NCBI GenBank assembly: GCA_035356615.1
Contig: DAOQSN010000006.1
Location: 1 to 64,000, forward strand
Direction: 5' to 3'
DNA from: JAKQDH01 sp029558835
GTDB taxonomy: Bacteria > Planctomycetota > Phycisphaerae > UBA1845
Length of the DNA stretch: 64,000 nt
This document shows positions 1 to 9,766 of this stretch, piece after piece; position 1 is the first letter of the stretch, and every line of letters begins with the position of its first letter. Position numbers and translations under genes: made by a program. The notes under the pieces are model-generated. The model saw only the letters and a program-made list of their open reading frames with translations, was not told where the DNA came from and made no database searches.

Positions 1-157
1 CCCTTCCCGGGGTCGCTAGGGCCGTTTAGGCTCGACAGGTGTCTAACTTGGGCTAAGGGCCGGGGCTACTTCCGCGGACCGACCAGCCACGCATTTCCGG
101 TGGGTGGTCGCGCCGTTCCGGGGAGACACAACGGGGACCGGTGGCTACCCGTCATTC
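1..157. other. window edge, no gene seen
   Basis: I see no credible coding region between the left edge and the stop of the first minus-strand gene. The sequence from about 171 to 215 (cggaaacaggtgactgtccc and following) resembles the short dispersed GGGGACAGTCACCTGTTTCC-type repeats common in bacterial intergenic DNA. It overlaps the last codons of that gene, so the gene may have acquired its final residues from a repeat. Confidence 0.4.
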
Positions 158-2014
158 TCATGCCTCCGCTCCGGAAACAGGTGACTGTCCCCGCATTCCC
201 GGGGGCGGTGAGACGCGTCGGGACGTCAGTTTCGGAAGCTTCGGCACCGAACGCAGCATTCGCGCCAGCCATCGAAAACGGAAGAACCCTCTTGCCATGC
301 CGCAGATCGGATTGGACCGCGCGAATGCTGCAACCTGCGCGGCAGCCGCCCTGCGAAAGGCCGCCGGAATGAAGATGTTCCGTTTCCCGTCGATGACGGT
401 CTGGTCGCCCGCGGCGCACACGGTGTGCACGCCATGAGGAAATGCCCAGGCTGGATCGGCAGTAATGACGGTCGCCGGAGTCTCCGCGAACTCCGTCGGC
501 GTCAGCCGTGTCACGCGGTTCAGAACGACCGCGCCGCCGTAGGTCCTGGAACAGTCCTGGGCGGGGCGATAGAGCTGACCTTCGTGGACAAACGGCGTGC
601 CCGCCGGTCGGCTTGAACGCACATCGGTCTTCAGAGGATTGGCCGCATGTGGGATCCAGGGTCCCGTCGGGCAGGACGCGTGCCAGCCATACAGCGTCGT
701 TCGCGTTCCGGAATCCGTGGTAGTGCAAAGCAACCACCACCGGCCGTCATGTTGGAATACGGTCGCGTCCACGCCGCCGATATCTCGAAGGATGGTTGTG
801 ATCCTGCTCCACTGGTCTGGGAGACTCTCAATCTTGTAAAGGCTGATTTCGCGTGCCTGACTGGTCTCCGGGACACAATAGACGTGTCCTTCCCATTCGA
901 ATACACATGGGTAACTCAGATGAACTGGAAGGGCGAGAACCGTTCGTGGATCTGTAAAGCCTTTGTCGTCGGCCTCGACGACGGAGATTGCCCCCTTGTT
1001 TTTCGCGTAGTCGAAGTCCTCAGCAAAGATAGTCGTAACGCCCGCGCGACGGACTGCGAAAGGGTCGGCCAGGAAACGGTTGCGTGTGCGTGTTGGCAGC
1101 CACCGGACAGTTAGCGGGCAAGTCGCGTCAAGCAGCGTGTGGATTGGCCGATCGATGATCCCGACGTTCCATTGCTCGCCCCGGAACATCGCCTTCCAGA
1201 TCGCCCGTAGACGGTTGCGCATGATGCGTCCCGCGAAGCGAACAACCTGCCCGTTGGATGGGTCACGAAACACCGGCGCGACGGTGTGGCAGGGCGCTTG
1301 ATCCAGATACGCAGCGTTCCCTGAAAGGATATCTCGGCAGACCCTTGCAGGCCACTCTGCGCTTGCGAGAAGTACCGTGCTCCAGTTGTGCAGGTAGGAC
1401 TCGCGGACCGTGGCGAAGACGCCCTTGTACAGCACTACACCGGCGTCGAGCCGCTCCGTGAGACGCTGGAGAGTGCCGCACGTCAGCGGATCGCCGTGGT
1501 ATATCTCCCAGAAACACGCCGGTCCTCCGCGGTACTTCTCCATGTCGCCGTGATGATACGACCAGATCCCGTAGCGCGCGGCCGTCAGAATCTCACCCCG
1601 GAGAATCCCCGGAGCGAGCCGAAGAACGAAGTCGAGTTCGTAGCCGCGAATCGCGCCGATGTCCTCGTCGCGGAAGTACTGCGAGTACTTGCCCTTGGTG
1701 ACGACCTCGCAGTCGATGGTGGGCACGCCGGAAAGCAATCGGCTCACATCGACACGACGTCCAGCCTTGGAGCGCCGCATATTCGCCAGAAACCGGTTGT
1801 ACAGGTGCCACAAGCTGGTCCATGACCGAAGTTGGTTTTCGATTCGATGCCGGAGCGTCGGGGGAGGAGATGGCGGGGCATGCTTTCTGATGACCAGCGC
1901 GAGCTCGACGCCCTCGACGGCCAGGAGGTGCATCAGACATCTCGCCTGCCATTCCTGGAGCACCGGGCGGTTGCAGATGATACCGAAGCGCAATCGTGGC
2001 TTGTTCGTTGTCAT
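158..2014 (-). CDS. formyltransferase-like / GIPC-transferase-like propeller protein of the EPS locus
   Basis: Two-part protein of 618 residues. Residues about 95-200 resemble the formyltransferase fold of methionyl-tRNA formyltransferase relatives (LDFVLRLAPGIL, then SYHHGDMEKYRGG with the His usual for the catalytic loop). Residues about 290-560 resemble the N-terminal beta-propeller of the glucosamine inositolphosphorylceramide transferase family (RFLADPFAV, FEWEGHVYCVPE, DGRWWLLCT, GTPFVHEGQLYRPAQD). In bacteria such proteins occur in surface polysaccharide loci and probably formylate or otherwise modify an amino sugar; this is inference from family and context. The ATG at 2014 has GAAGG six bases upstream. 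It is the last gene of the minus-strand locus, separated from the GT4 gene by an insertion-sequence remnant. The last ~20 residues run into repeat-like DNA. Confidence 0.72.
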   Translation of the reverse strand: MTTNKPRLRFGIICNRPVLQEWQARCLMHLLAVEGVELALVIRKHAPPSPPPTLRHRIENQLRSWTSLWHLYNRFLANMRRSKAGRRVDVSRLLSGVPTIDCEVVTKGKYSQYFRDEDIGAIRGYELDFVLRLAPGILRGEILTAARYGIWSYHHGDMEKYRGGPACFWEIYHGDPLTCGTLQRLTERLDAGVVLYKGVFATVRESYLHNWSTVLLASAEWPARVCRDILSGNAAYLDQAPCHTVAPVFRDPSNGQVVRFAGRIMRNRLRAIWKAMFRGEQWNVGIIDRPIHTLLDATCPLTVRWLPTRTRNRFLADPFAVRRAGVTTIFAEDFDYAKNKGAISVVEADDKGFTDPRTVLALPVHLSYPCVFEWEGHVYCVPETSQAREISLYKIESLPDQWSRITTILRDIGGVDATVFQHDGRWWLLCTTTDSGTRTTLYGWHASCPTGPWIPHAANPLKTDVRSSRPAGTPFVHEGQLYRPAQDCSRTYGGAVVLNRVTRLTPTEFAETPATVITADPAWAFPHGVHTVCAAGDQTVIDGKRNIFIPAAFRRAAAAQVAAFARSNPICGMARGFFRFRWLARMLRSVPKLPKLTSRRVSPPPGMRGQSPVSGAEA

Positions 2015-2244
2015 GACGGCCTTCGCTCGGCGCCGCGGGGATCATGGCGCGTTCTACTGAGTTATCGGTCCCCGACTGCCGACGCTTTAGGCCGAGCGGT
2101 CGACGCGGGGGGGCCGCGAGCGCCGCAGAATCTCGCCACCCCCGTTGGGGAGGTCATTGCCGCTTGGGGGGCTGTGATTCCCGGTAGCGTCCCGTTGCCA
2201 GGGCGGAGAGCAATGGGGCTCCCCCGGGGCGGGGGACCAGGAGG

Positions 2245-2676
2245 ATGATCGGTGGCGTGGGCCTGGGGAAGTCGCACCGGGCGAGCGCACTCGGCTGGGC
2301 CGCCCGCCGGACGGGCCCCCGTGTCCGCTTCGCCACCGCCATCGACATCATCAACAGCCTCGCGCCCGCTCAGAAGGCCGGTCGCTTGGACAACGAGCTG
2401 CGGCAATACACCCGCCCGGAGTTCTTGCTCATCGATGAGCTCGGGCATCCGCCCATTGACAAGCGCGGGCCCGACCCGCTGTTCCAGATCATCAGTCACC
2501 GCTACGAGCACGGCTCGAGCGTGCTGACCACCAACGAGGCCTGCAAGCACTGGCCGTCGATCTTCAACAACGACAGCACGCTAACCTCGGCCATCCTCGA
2601 CCGCCTCCTGCACCACGCCGAGACCGCCATGATCGAAGGCATGAGCGACCGCATGGAAGACCGCCTCGAACCTTGA
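2245..2676 (+). pseudogene. IS21-family IstB ATPase fragment
   Basis: The open frame encodes the C-terminal part of an IstB/DnaA-like transposition helper ATPase. A degenerate Walker A (GGVGLGKSH) sits at the very start, a clear Walker B (FLLIDELGHPPID) follows, and then the usual STLTSAILDRLLHHAE-type end. Complete IstB proteins are about 250 residues; only about 143 remain. An in-frame stop lies at 2185-2187, so the N-terminal domain is missing. No IstA transposase is seen beside it. It lies opposite in strand to the polysaccharide genes, between two of them, so it looks like the scar of an old insertion. Confidence 0.82.
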
Positions 2677-2794
2677 TCGGCGGCGCGGACCACCCCTTCG
2701 CCATGCCTCCTCCAGGCCGGCCCGCCCAACACAGAATCAGACGGGCCCATTTACGGCATTTTCAGACCGGCGCCGACCAAGCCGGGCGGACGTG

Positions 2795-3958
2795 TCACAG
2801 TCGGCCGTTGTGATTGCACACTTCGTCGAGAACGCGGGCGAGGTTGTGTGCGGCGATGGCGGGTGTGTGGTGAGTGAGGAAGAACTGGCGGGCGCGTCGG
2901 CTGCATTCCTGCCAGCGCTGCCGGTCATGGAACAGGGCACGCAGCTCACGCTCCAGCGTCGGCGGATCGTTCGCAATGGCGCCGAGCCGGAAACGCCCGA
3001 TCAGGCCGTCAATGTCCACGGTGGAAACCGTGGGCAGGCCCCAGCTCCAGGCCTCGATAAACACGGTGGGAAAACCCTCGACGGTGGAGGTCAGGACGAG
3101 GGCGTGGGCATGGGCGTAGAAACGACCGACCTCCGCGTGGGGCACGGGGCCGTAGAGGTGCACGTTGGGTAGTTGCCGGGCTTGGTGAAGGATACGCTCG
3201 GCGTAGGCATCAGCGCGGTTCGCTCCGCCCACGAGGTCGAAGTCGAAGTCGGGGCACGCGCGGGCAAGCTCCAGCAGCCATTCCACGCGCTTGACGTGGA
3301 AGATCCGTCCCAGCCACAAGATGCGCGGGCGTCCCTGCGGGAACTGTACCAGCGGAGCGTCGTCGTTGCCGCGGCCACCGATCGGCAGGACCACGGTGCT
3401 CGTGAGGTTGCGCCAATCGAGCAGCATGCGGCGCTGCCGCTCCGTCTGGGCGACGATGCGGTCAGCGCGGCCCAGGCCGTAAGTGTAGAGGACGCGTTCG
3501 CGGCGGGTGGTCAGCTTGGGCAGGGTGGGATCGCAATCCTGGTCGTTCATCACGAGGAAGACGAAGCGCCGGCGGCGCCGTGCCGCCCAGAGATACACTT
3601 GCCCCGTCAGGGAATCGGCGCACGATTGCAGGTAGACGTCGGCGTCCGCGCGCTTGAGGGCGGCGTTCAGCCTGGTCCAGCGCGGATGGAAGAAGCGGAG
3701 GACGGGCAGGCCGCAGCGCGGGTCGGCCCCCTTGTACACCGTGACGCCGTCGCACTCCTCACCGTCGGGCTGGCCGGAATCGGCGACCACGAAGCTGACC
3801 GGGTAGCCTAGGTCACGCAACGCCCGCGCGACGGCTACCACCTGCACCTCGGCCCCGCCGACGTGGTGCAGGTCCGGTCGCGGCCGCAGGACGTTATAGG
3901 CCGCGGGCGCGACGACGCAGACGCGGGGCTTGTGTCCGTTTCCGGTGGATGCCGGCAT
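2795..3958 (-). CDS. GT4-family glycosyltransferase
   Basis: Retaining glycosyltransferase of the GT-B fold, 387 residues. The N-terminal acceptor domain begins near residue 12 and has the glycine-rich loop HHVGGAEVQV. The C-terminal nucleotide-sugar domain starts near residue 210 (RILWLGRIFHVKRVEWLLEL) and ends with the E-x7-E motif in VEGFPTVFIEAWSWGLP. It probably adds one sugar to the lipid-linked repeat unit on the cytoplasmic face; donor and acceptor cannot be read from sequence. The ATG at 3958 lies only 3 bases after the flippase stop, indicating co-transcription and likely translational coupling. Confidence 0.9.
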   Translation of the reverse strand: MPASTGNGHKPRVCVVAPAAYNVLRPRPDLHHVGGAEVQVVAVARALRDLGYPVSFVVADSGQPDGEECDGVTVYKGADPRCGLPVLRFFHPRWTRLNAALKRADADVYLQSCADSLTGQVYLWAARRRRRFVFLVMNDQDCDPTLPKLTTRRERVLYTYGLGRADRIVAQTERQRRMLLDWRNLTSTVVLPIGGRGNDDAPLVQFPQGRPRILWLGRIFHVKRVEWLLELARACPDFDFDLVGGANRADAYAERILHQARQLPNVHLYGPVPHAEVGRFYAHAHALVLTSTVEGFPTVFIEAWSWGLPTVSTVDIDGLIGRFRLGAIANDPPTLERELRALFHDRQRWQECSRRARQFFLTHHTPAIAAHNLARVLDEVCNHNGRL

Positions 3959-3961
3959 GAC

Positions 3962-5596
3962 TTAGGTTCCCTCTGAGGAAGCTACGGCAGCGCGGTTCAG
4001 GATCGGCACGCGGCAGCGCCGGCCACGCAACCTGCTTAGCGCCCGGGCCTTCCACGCGCCGGGTACGACCCAGCGCCAGTAGACGGCCACGGTAACGACG
4101 CCGCCGGCGCCGGCTCCCGCCATAAGGGCGACAGGGGGCGTGTCCGGAAAGCCCAGGCGGGCAAGCACGAGGCAGCAGGTGAACGGCAGGCCCGCAAGCA
4201 CCGGTCCCGGCACGACCGCCCGGAGGTAATCTTGCCAACTCAATTGCAGCACGCGACATGCGTAGGCGGGCAGCACGATGCCGCCGTTTACGGCAATGGG
4301 CAAAGCGAGCGTAGCGGCCGCGCCCACGGTGCCACCTTGCAGCGGACCCAGGACGATCAGGCCGGCCGCGATGCCGATACCGGCCGCCACGAGTTCGAAC
4401 ACGGCAGGCCACCCGTGCCGCCCCATGCCCAGCAGGATCGAGAAGGCACCGAGTTGCGGCACCGCCAGCAGGTGCGCCACCGCCAGCACCCCCAGCACGA
4501 GGGGCGCTTCATAGCTGGGCCCCATCCAGACGTTCAGCAGGGGGCCGCCCATGACCAGCAGCAGCACGGTCGCCGGTAGCGTTACGTACAGGCCGTACTT
4601 CGACGACTGGGTCAGCAGGCGCTGCAAGGCCGCGGTATCCGCCCGGGCATCCAGGGCGCTGCTCGCGGGAATGAACACCTGGGCGTACTGCTTGACGAAG
4701 CGCCAGAGATGCATCACCAGGGCCCGCTGGCGGGCGTAGACCGCCAAGACGGCCGGCCCCAGAAAGAAGGCTACGAACAGGCTGTTGACCTGGTACAGGC
4801 CGGTGCGCGCCACCGTCTGCAACACTGCGCGAAACCCGAAACCGATCACCTCGCGCGCGGTACTCCAGTGGCATGACGAAACGGAAAGCCGCAGGGGCCG
4901 ACAGAGGCGCCGCGCCGCGACCCAGTTTGCAACCCACAGCACGATCTCACCCAGCAGCGTTACCCACGCCAGGGCAACCAGCGACTGGCCCATGATGAGC
5001 AAAGCGCCCATCACGACGAGCACGACTAGGTCGCGTACGCCACGCAGGAGGTTCAGGACGTCATAGCGCTCATAACCCGTAATGACGGCGTTGAACACGC
5101 TCGCGGGCATCTGCACGGCCGCACTGGCGCACAGCAGGAAGACGACCCAGCGTGCGGTGCCGTAGAGGGCGGGGTCGGTGTTGGGCAGAAACACCTGGAT
5201 GCAGGCGGCGAGCACGGCCGACGCCGCCAGGCCAAGCACGGCCCCGGCGCTGAGCAACGCCAGACACGTGCTGGCGACATTGTTGAGCGCCGCCCAGTCC
5301 TGCACGGTGCGCAGGCGGGCGACGTAGCGCTGCACGGCCGAAGCAATGCCCAGCGCCAGCAGGCTGATGTGAAACACCAGCGACCAGCCGAGGTCCCAGA
5401 TGCCCAGTAGTTCCTGTCCCTGGTGCCGGTCCAGCAGACGCGGGAGCACGAAGCCGGAGATCAGCACGAGCAGGTACCAGACCCAGTTGGCGACCACGTT
5501 ACGGGCAATGCGGCCGCCGCCGGTTGACGACGCCGCCGGGGCGGATGGCGCGGCGCGGCAGCCGGCCTGCGATTTGGGTGGATCAGACGTAGCCAT
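3962..5596 (-). CDS. Wzx-like oligosaccharide flippase
   Basis: Polytopic membrane protein of 544 residues with about 12-14 hydrophobic segments, typical of the MATE/PST (polysaccharide transport) superfamily. It begins with a basic cytoplasmic stretch and a first helix near residues 35-50 (NWVWYLLVLISGFVLPRLL). It probably flips undecaprenyl-linked repeat units across the inner membrane. Its start overlaps the sulfotransferase stop by 14 bases and its stop is followed after 3 bases by the GT4 start. The last ~35 residues are basic and cytoplasmic. Family assignment is firm; the identity of the flipped glycan is unknown. Confidence 0.88.
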   Translation of the reverse strand: MATSDPPKSQAGCRAAPSAPAASSTGGGRIARNVVANWVWYLLVLISGFVLPRLLDRHQGQELLGIWDLGWSLVFHISLLALGIASAVQRYVARLRTVQDWAALNNVASTCLALLSAGAVLGLAASAVLAACIQVFLPNTDPALYGTARWVVFLLCASAAVQMPASVFNAVITGYERYDVLNLLRGVRDLVVLVVMGALLIMGQSLVALAWVTLLGEIVLWVANWVAARRLCRPLRLSVSSCHWSTAREVIGFGFRAVLQTVARTGLYQVNSLFVAFFLGPAVLAVYARQRALVMHLWRFVKQYAQVFIPASSALDARADTAALQRLLTQSSKYGLYVTLPATVLLLVMGGPLLNVWMGPSYEAPLVLGVLAVAHLLAVPQLGAFSILLGMGRHGWPAVFELVAAGIGIAAGLIVLGPLQGGTVGAAATLALPIAVNGGIVLPAYACRVLQLSWQDYLRAVVPGPVLAGLPFTCCLVLARLGFPDTPPVALMAGAGAGGVVTVAVYWRWVVPGAWKARALSRLRGRRCRVPILNRAAVASSEGT

Positions 5597-6509
5597 ACTT
5601 ACGATTCAGGTTACCCGCGATGCTCTCGAACACCTCCAGGTCATCGGCGGTAAGCGTCGAACGCCATTTCTCGTCGCGCGTGATTTCCCCTGAGGAACGC
5701 AGGCGCATCGAGTTGCCGATAATGTGGTGTTCGACGGCGCGGAAGTCGTGGAGCCAGTCCAGCGGCGGCAGGCCCAGGTGCACGAGAGCGTGGTTCACGT
5801 TACGGTCCGGCTCGGCGCACAACTCTTCGTAGCCCACCTTGAGGGTGATGGCGGCGGGAAGCCTGGCGACGAGGCGGTCGCACTCCTCGTGAGTGCGTTT
5901 CCATTCAAGCGCGGCATCGGTCATGGACAGGTTATGATGCTTCATGTAGGAACAGGCCGCCCCGCGTCCATCACGAATCATGTAGATGACACGAATGTCC
6001 CACCAGCCGGCCTGGTGCAGGTAGAGCAGGCGCACGGGGTCTTTGGAGCCGTCCAGAAACACGTCGGCTTGTTGCAGTTCCGTGACGATGCGGATCAACG
6101 CCCGGTTGCGCGCCAGAACAGCCTGGAAATGACGATGGGCGCCCGGCAGCATCCGTAGGGCGAGGCGGCGAGCCTGCTCCCAGGGGCGACCACGCACGCG
6201 GGCCCGCAGGACACGGTCGTGGAGCCGGCGGTCGCGCAGACGGAAGTGCGTGCCGAAGTCCTCGAAGGAGAACGGTACGCCTTCCGCGGCGCAACGACTT
6301 TGTAAGGCGATCCAGAAGGAACACTGCTTCACTCGCGTACCGCAGGAACAGTCGTAGTGGTCGACGTCACCGAGGGCCTGCCCCTTAAGTTCCCCGATCG
6401 TGGCGACCTTGGGGTGGGCGTTGAGCAGGAACGTCAGCAACGTTGAACCGGAGTAGCTTGGCGAGAGGATGTATGCCAGTCGATCCACGGTGCTGTTGAT
6501 CTTCCTCAT
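5583..6509 (-). CDS. sulfotransferase family protein
   Basis: PAPS-dependent sulfotransferase, about 308 residues from the chosen start. The 5'-phosphosulfate loop is residues 16-24 (SPSYSGSTL), and the 3'-phosphate-binding segment is the later MIRDGRGAACSYMKHH. I chose the ATG at 6509 because the frame upstream is Arg/Pro-rich and overlaps the polymerase gene, whereas this start sits 11 bases after the polymerase stop and immediately before the first beta strand. In an exopolysaccharide operon it most likely sulfates a sugar hydroxyl, which would make the polymer anionic; that role is inferred from context. Confidence 0.85.
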   Translation of the reverse strand: MRKINSTVDRLAYILSPSYSGSTLLTFLLNAHPKVATIGELKGQALGDVDHYDCSCGTRVKQCSFWIALQSRCAAEGVPFSFEDFGTHFRLRDRRLHDRVLRARVRGRPWEQARRLALRMLPGAHRHFQAVLARNRALIRIVTELQQADVFLDGSKDPVRLLYLHQAGWWDIRVIYMIRDGRGAACSYMKHHNLSMTDAALEWKRTHEECDRLVARLPAAITLKVGYEELCAEPDRNVNHALVHLGLPPLDWLHDFRAVEHHIIGNSMRLRSSGEITRDEKWRSTLTADDLEVFESIAGNLNRKYGYV

Positions 6510-6520
6510 CGAGGGGACGC

Positions 6521-7981
6521 TCAGGCGGGCGGACGCGCTCCGAGTCGGTTGAGGCCGGGGGCCCCGAGGTCGTAGAAACGCCGGGAAGGCGCTGAGGCCG
6601 CGTTCGCCGCAGGCCGCCACGCGACCTTGCTCTTCTCTACAACCACGCGCAGGGCCAGGGCCCAGAGGCACCAATAGGGGAGCGTGCTCTGGGTCGGATA
6701 GAAACTCTGGCAGCCCAGAGCCGTAACGAGCAGCACCGTGATCGTGGCCAGACCCATGCCGCCTACGCCCGCAAGGACACGGTCCGTTCGGTCGCGGAAG
6801 AGGCGGAGCGTAAGAACGAAGATGCCCACGTGCAGCACCAGAACGGGCAGCAGGCCGACGACGCCCATGTCCAGGAGGACTTCCAGATACGCATTATGCG
6901 GATGGGTCGGGGCGGACCCGCCTTCCAGCCAGCGATCCCGCACGGCGGTCCGTTGGCAGGCGACGCCCCCAAAGCCCAACGCGGGGGCCAGCGTGAACTG
7001 TTCAAAGGCAGCCGGCCACAGGTCCGTGACCCGGCCGGCCGTTACCTGGTCCCAGTCGTGCGCGTCCTGGGAAGCGGGTGCTCCGGCTGACCAGCCCATG
7101 CCCAGGCGCGCGGGCACGGCCGGTACCGCGGCGCACACGACAATCACCGTCAGGGGCAACGCCAGCAGGAGCTTGCGCCAGCGGGCCAGGCCTAGCACGA
7201 CCCCGGCGGCCGCGAAGCCCAGGTAGCTGCCGCGCGAATGGCACAGGATCATGCCCAGGAACATCGCGCCGGCCGCCCCCAGCAACAGCGCCCGCACCTG
7301 CCAGCGACGCACACACAGACAGGCAAACGTAAGGGTTGCCCAGAACGCCCCGGCCAGCAACATGGACATGTCAATGGCCATCAGCCCCACGTCCCGGTCG
7401 ATGCGATGCCGGTACGCCATGAACTCGGATGTTGAGCCGGTGGCCAGGGAGCTGAGCGGAACGTGCCTCATCACGCAGATCGCGTAGACAAAGGCAGCCA
7501 AGATTGCGACGCCGGCGACGGCCAGCAGCCGCCTTCGCGTCCGACAACCGTCGAAGAGCATCAACGCCAGCACGATGAACTTGACGCGGTTGATGAGAAA
7601 CTCACCGGTGAAACCGAGGAAACCGGGGCCGCCCTGCCCCGGTTCGTCGTCCGCACCGCCGGCGATGGCCTCGAGGTCCAGCACCGCCCGGACGTAGGCC
7701 ACGCCGATGAGAAACACGAAGATGGCAAGCGTCACCGTGACCAGCCGTGGCACATCCCAGGGACGCTGAGCTGCACGCCGGTCCAGCCACCAGCCGAGGA
7801 CGGTGACTACGAACAGGAGGTTCCAGGGATTGAGCCCATTGATGCCCAGCAGATACTGCGGGAAGTCCTGCCGCTGCATGAAGACGGAGAGGAAAACCAG
7901 GGCGCAGGCGGGGACGAACCAGTTGCGCCAAGCCCAGACGCCCAGCGTCACGACAACCAGCCACAGCAGGTAGACGCGCAT
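6521..7981 (-). CDS. Wzy/O-antigen ligase-like polymerase
   Basis: Integral membrane protein of 486 residues with about ten or more hydrophobic segments. It carries the O-antigen ligase/polymerase family signature: the short motif CHSRGSYLGFAAAGV, followed by a large periplasmic loop ending in HPHNAYLEVLLDMGVVGLLP. In a Wzx/Wzy locus it would polymerise flipped repeat units at the periplasmic face. The ATG at 7981 is six bases after the stop of the upstream GT-C gene. Sequence alone does not separate polymerase from ligase; the neighbouring Wzx, Wzc and Wza homologues favour polymerase. Confidence 0.85.
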   Translation of the reverse strand: MRVYLLWLVVVTLGVWAWRNWFVPACALVFLSVFMQRQDFPQYLLGINGLNPWNLLFVVTVLGWWLDRRAAQRPWDVPRLVTVTLAIFVFLIGVAYVRAVLDLEAIAGGADDEPGQGGPGFLGFTGEFLINRVKFIVLALMLFDGCRTRRRLLAVAGVAILAAFVYAICVMRHVPLSSLATGSTSEFMAYRHRIDRDVGLMAIDMSMLLAGAFWATLTFACLCVRRWQVRALLLGAAGAMFLGMILCHSRGSYLGFAAAGVVLGLARWRKLLLALPLTVIVVCAAVPAVPARLGMGWSAGAPASQDAHDWDQVTAGRVTDLWPAAFEQFTLAPALGFGGVACQRTAVRDRWLEGGSAPTHPHNAYLEVLLDMGVVGLLPVLVLHVGIFVLTLRLFRDRTDRVLAGVGGMGLATITVLLVTALGCQSFYPTQSTLPYWCLWALALRVVVEKSKVAWRPAANAASAPSRRFYDLGAPGLNRLGARPPA

Positions 7982-7987
7982 GGTTGC

Positions 7988-9751
7988 TCACGGCCGCCCT
8001 TGGGCCAGAGTGTCCCTACTGGGCACAGCGCGGTCCACCACCCGCACGCCCGTCAGGTCCCAGATGACGAAACGGATGCCACCCTCGGGATGCACCGCGT
8101 CCGCGTAGGGTTGCGACCGGTACACCTCGGCCGGCGGTGAGGCAACGATGCTCCCGCCGGGGGCCTGGTAGAGTCTGGCCGGCAGACGAATCACGTGCTC
8201 ATCTTTGGCGTACCGGGTTTCGTAGTCGGCTACGTGCGTGACTCCACAACGCCGCAGGTAGCTGCTCAGTTTACCGTCGCGCAAGGCACGCTGGTACTCG
8301 TAACCGTTAATGACACCATCGAGGTTCACGGTGGGGCGGTTGCAGAAGTACCCAAAGAGCCCGCAGTCGGTCATGCCCACTACGGCCTCGGCGGGCAGGT
8401 GCCGTCGCGCCCAGAGCGCGGCGGCGTACCACGGGTCGTGATGGGCTCCGCGCCGTTGGGCATCCACGTGGAGTGCTCCGAGGCTCCCGGTCAAAACGAG
8501 CACGCACGTGGCGACCGACACCCAGACGCGCTGGCGCAGCCGGGCGTGCAATCGCGCGAAGGCGAGCACCCCGAGCGTAAGCGTGACGGGGACGTAGGCC
8601 GCGAAGTGCCACCATTGCACGCCCCAGCGCATGAATACGGCACTGTACACGAAGTGGAGAACGCATCCGATCCACATGGCCACGAGCATGTCATAGGACG
8701 GTCGATCGGCCTTCAGCGCGGTCGCCGGCGCGGACGCTATGCTCGGACGCGCAGGGACTGCGGGGTCGGCCGGGCGAACCAACCAGGCCAACATCAAGCC
8801 GGCGAAGACCAACTCAGCTCCGGCAAGCAGCAGGTGCGGGCTCAACAGGCGGCTCAGCGACAACGAGGGGGTCGGGAACGTGCTCTTGAGGGCGCCGCTG
8901 ATGGGCGTGAGCCGGCCGAAATGGGCGAAGTTCCACAGGAAATAGGGTCCCGCCAGCGCGGCCGCCACCAGCGCCAGCCGCGTGTACACAGCCCACCAAG
9001 GCCGCGACGGCATCGCTGGTAGGACGGTGGCCCGGCGGCGACAGCCAGTCACCAACAGTACCGCGAAGATGATGAAGACCGAGTCCAGGCGGCAGAGAAA
9101 CACCAGACTGAGCAGGACGGCAAGAACAATCGTTCCGCGTGGTGAGGCCGTGGGCGCCAGCAGGTTGTATCGTCCGCATGCCCAGAGCGTGGCAAACAGC
9201 AGAACCAGCAGCAGGCCGGTCTCCAGGCCGTTGAGAAGCGGATTGAGGCAGAGCGGCGCACACATCGCGGCCAGTCCGACGACCGCGGCGGCGCGACCCG
9301 CGTGGGCCCTCAGACAACCGTAGGCGACGGCGAAGGCCGCCCCGGCAACGAGCGTAACCAGAACGAGTGCCGCGCGCAGCGCTATCTCCGGGTCGCCCGC
9401 GAACACACCGAAGATGGGCAGCACGCACAACATCCACAAGGGGTGAAAACCGTTGGTGGCGTTGATGCCATCGAATGTAACACCTTTGCCGGTTATGACG
9501 TTGCGAGCGACGTTGAAGTAATAGTAGGCATCATCGCTGATGCGAAAGGTGGCGGCCGGGACCGATGCCGTTAGCGCGTGGACCACACCGGCGGCCACGA
9601 TGACGAGGATCAGCAGGTATACCACCACGTCCAGGACGCGGCCCTGGCGGTAGGGGAGTAGCGCCCTTGCCGGCCACGACCACGAACGCCGGCCGCTGGC
9701 GTCCACGCGGCCGCCGGTGTGGTTGGAGGGCATGTTGCTGTCGTCTACCAC
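7988..9751 (-). CDS. GT-C family membrane glycosyltransferase (GT39/ArnT-like)
   Basis: A 587-residue multi-spanning protein. After a first membrane helix (about residues 40-60) comes the loop RISDDAYYYFNVARN, with Asp73-Asp74 in the position of the catalytic acidic residues of lipid-phosphate-sugar-dependent GT-C enzymes, then TNGFHPLWML. About ten further helices follow and a soluble C-terminal region of about 150 residues. It probably decorates the glycan at the periplasmic face. The GTG start at 9751 has GGAAGGG eight bases upstream. An in-frame ATG lies six codons later. Confidence 0.78.
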   Translation of the reverse strand: MVDDSNMPSNHTGGRVDASGRRSWSWPARALLPYRQGRVLDVVVYLLILVIVAAGVVHALTASVPAATFRISDDAYYYFNVARNVITGKGVTFDGINATNGFHPLWMLCVLPIFGVFAGDPEIALRAALVLVTLVAGAAFAVAYGCLRAHAGRAAAVVGLAAMCAPLCLNPLLNGLETGLLLVLLFATLWACGRYNLLAPTASPRGTIVLAVLLSLVFLCRLDSVFIIFAVLLVTGCRRRATVLPAMPSRPWWAVYTRLALVAAALAGPYFLWNFAHFGRLTPISGALKSTFPTPSLSLSRLLSPHLLLAGAELVFAGLMLAWLVRPADPAVPARPSIASAPATALKADRPSYDMLVAMWIGCVLHFVYSAVFMRWGVQWWHFAAYVPVTLTLGVLAFARLHARLRQRVWVSVATCVLVLTGSLGALHVDAQRRGAHHDPWYAAALWARRHLPAEAVVGMTDCGLFGYFCNRPTVNLDGVINGYEYQRALRDGKLSSYLRRCGVTHVADYETRYAKDEHVIRLPARLYQAPGGSIVASPPAEVYRSQPYADAVHPEGGIRFVIWDLTGVRVVDRAVPSRDTLAQGRP

Positions 9752-9766
9752 AGAGGAAACCCTTCC

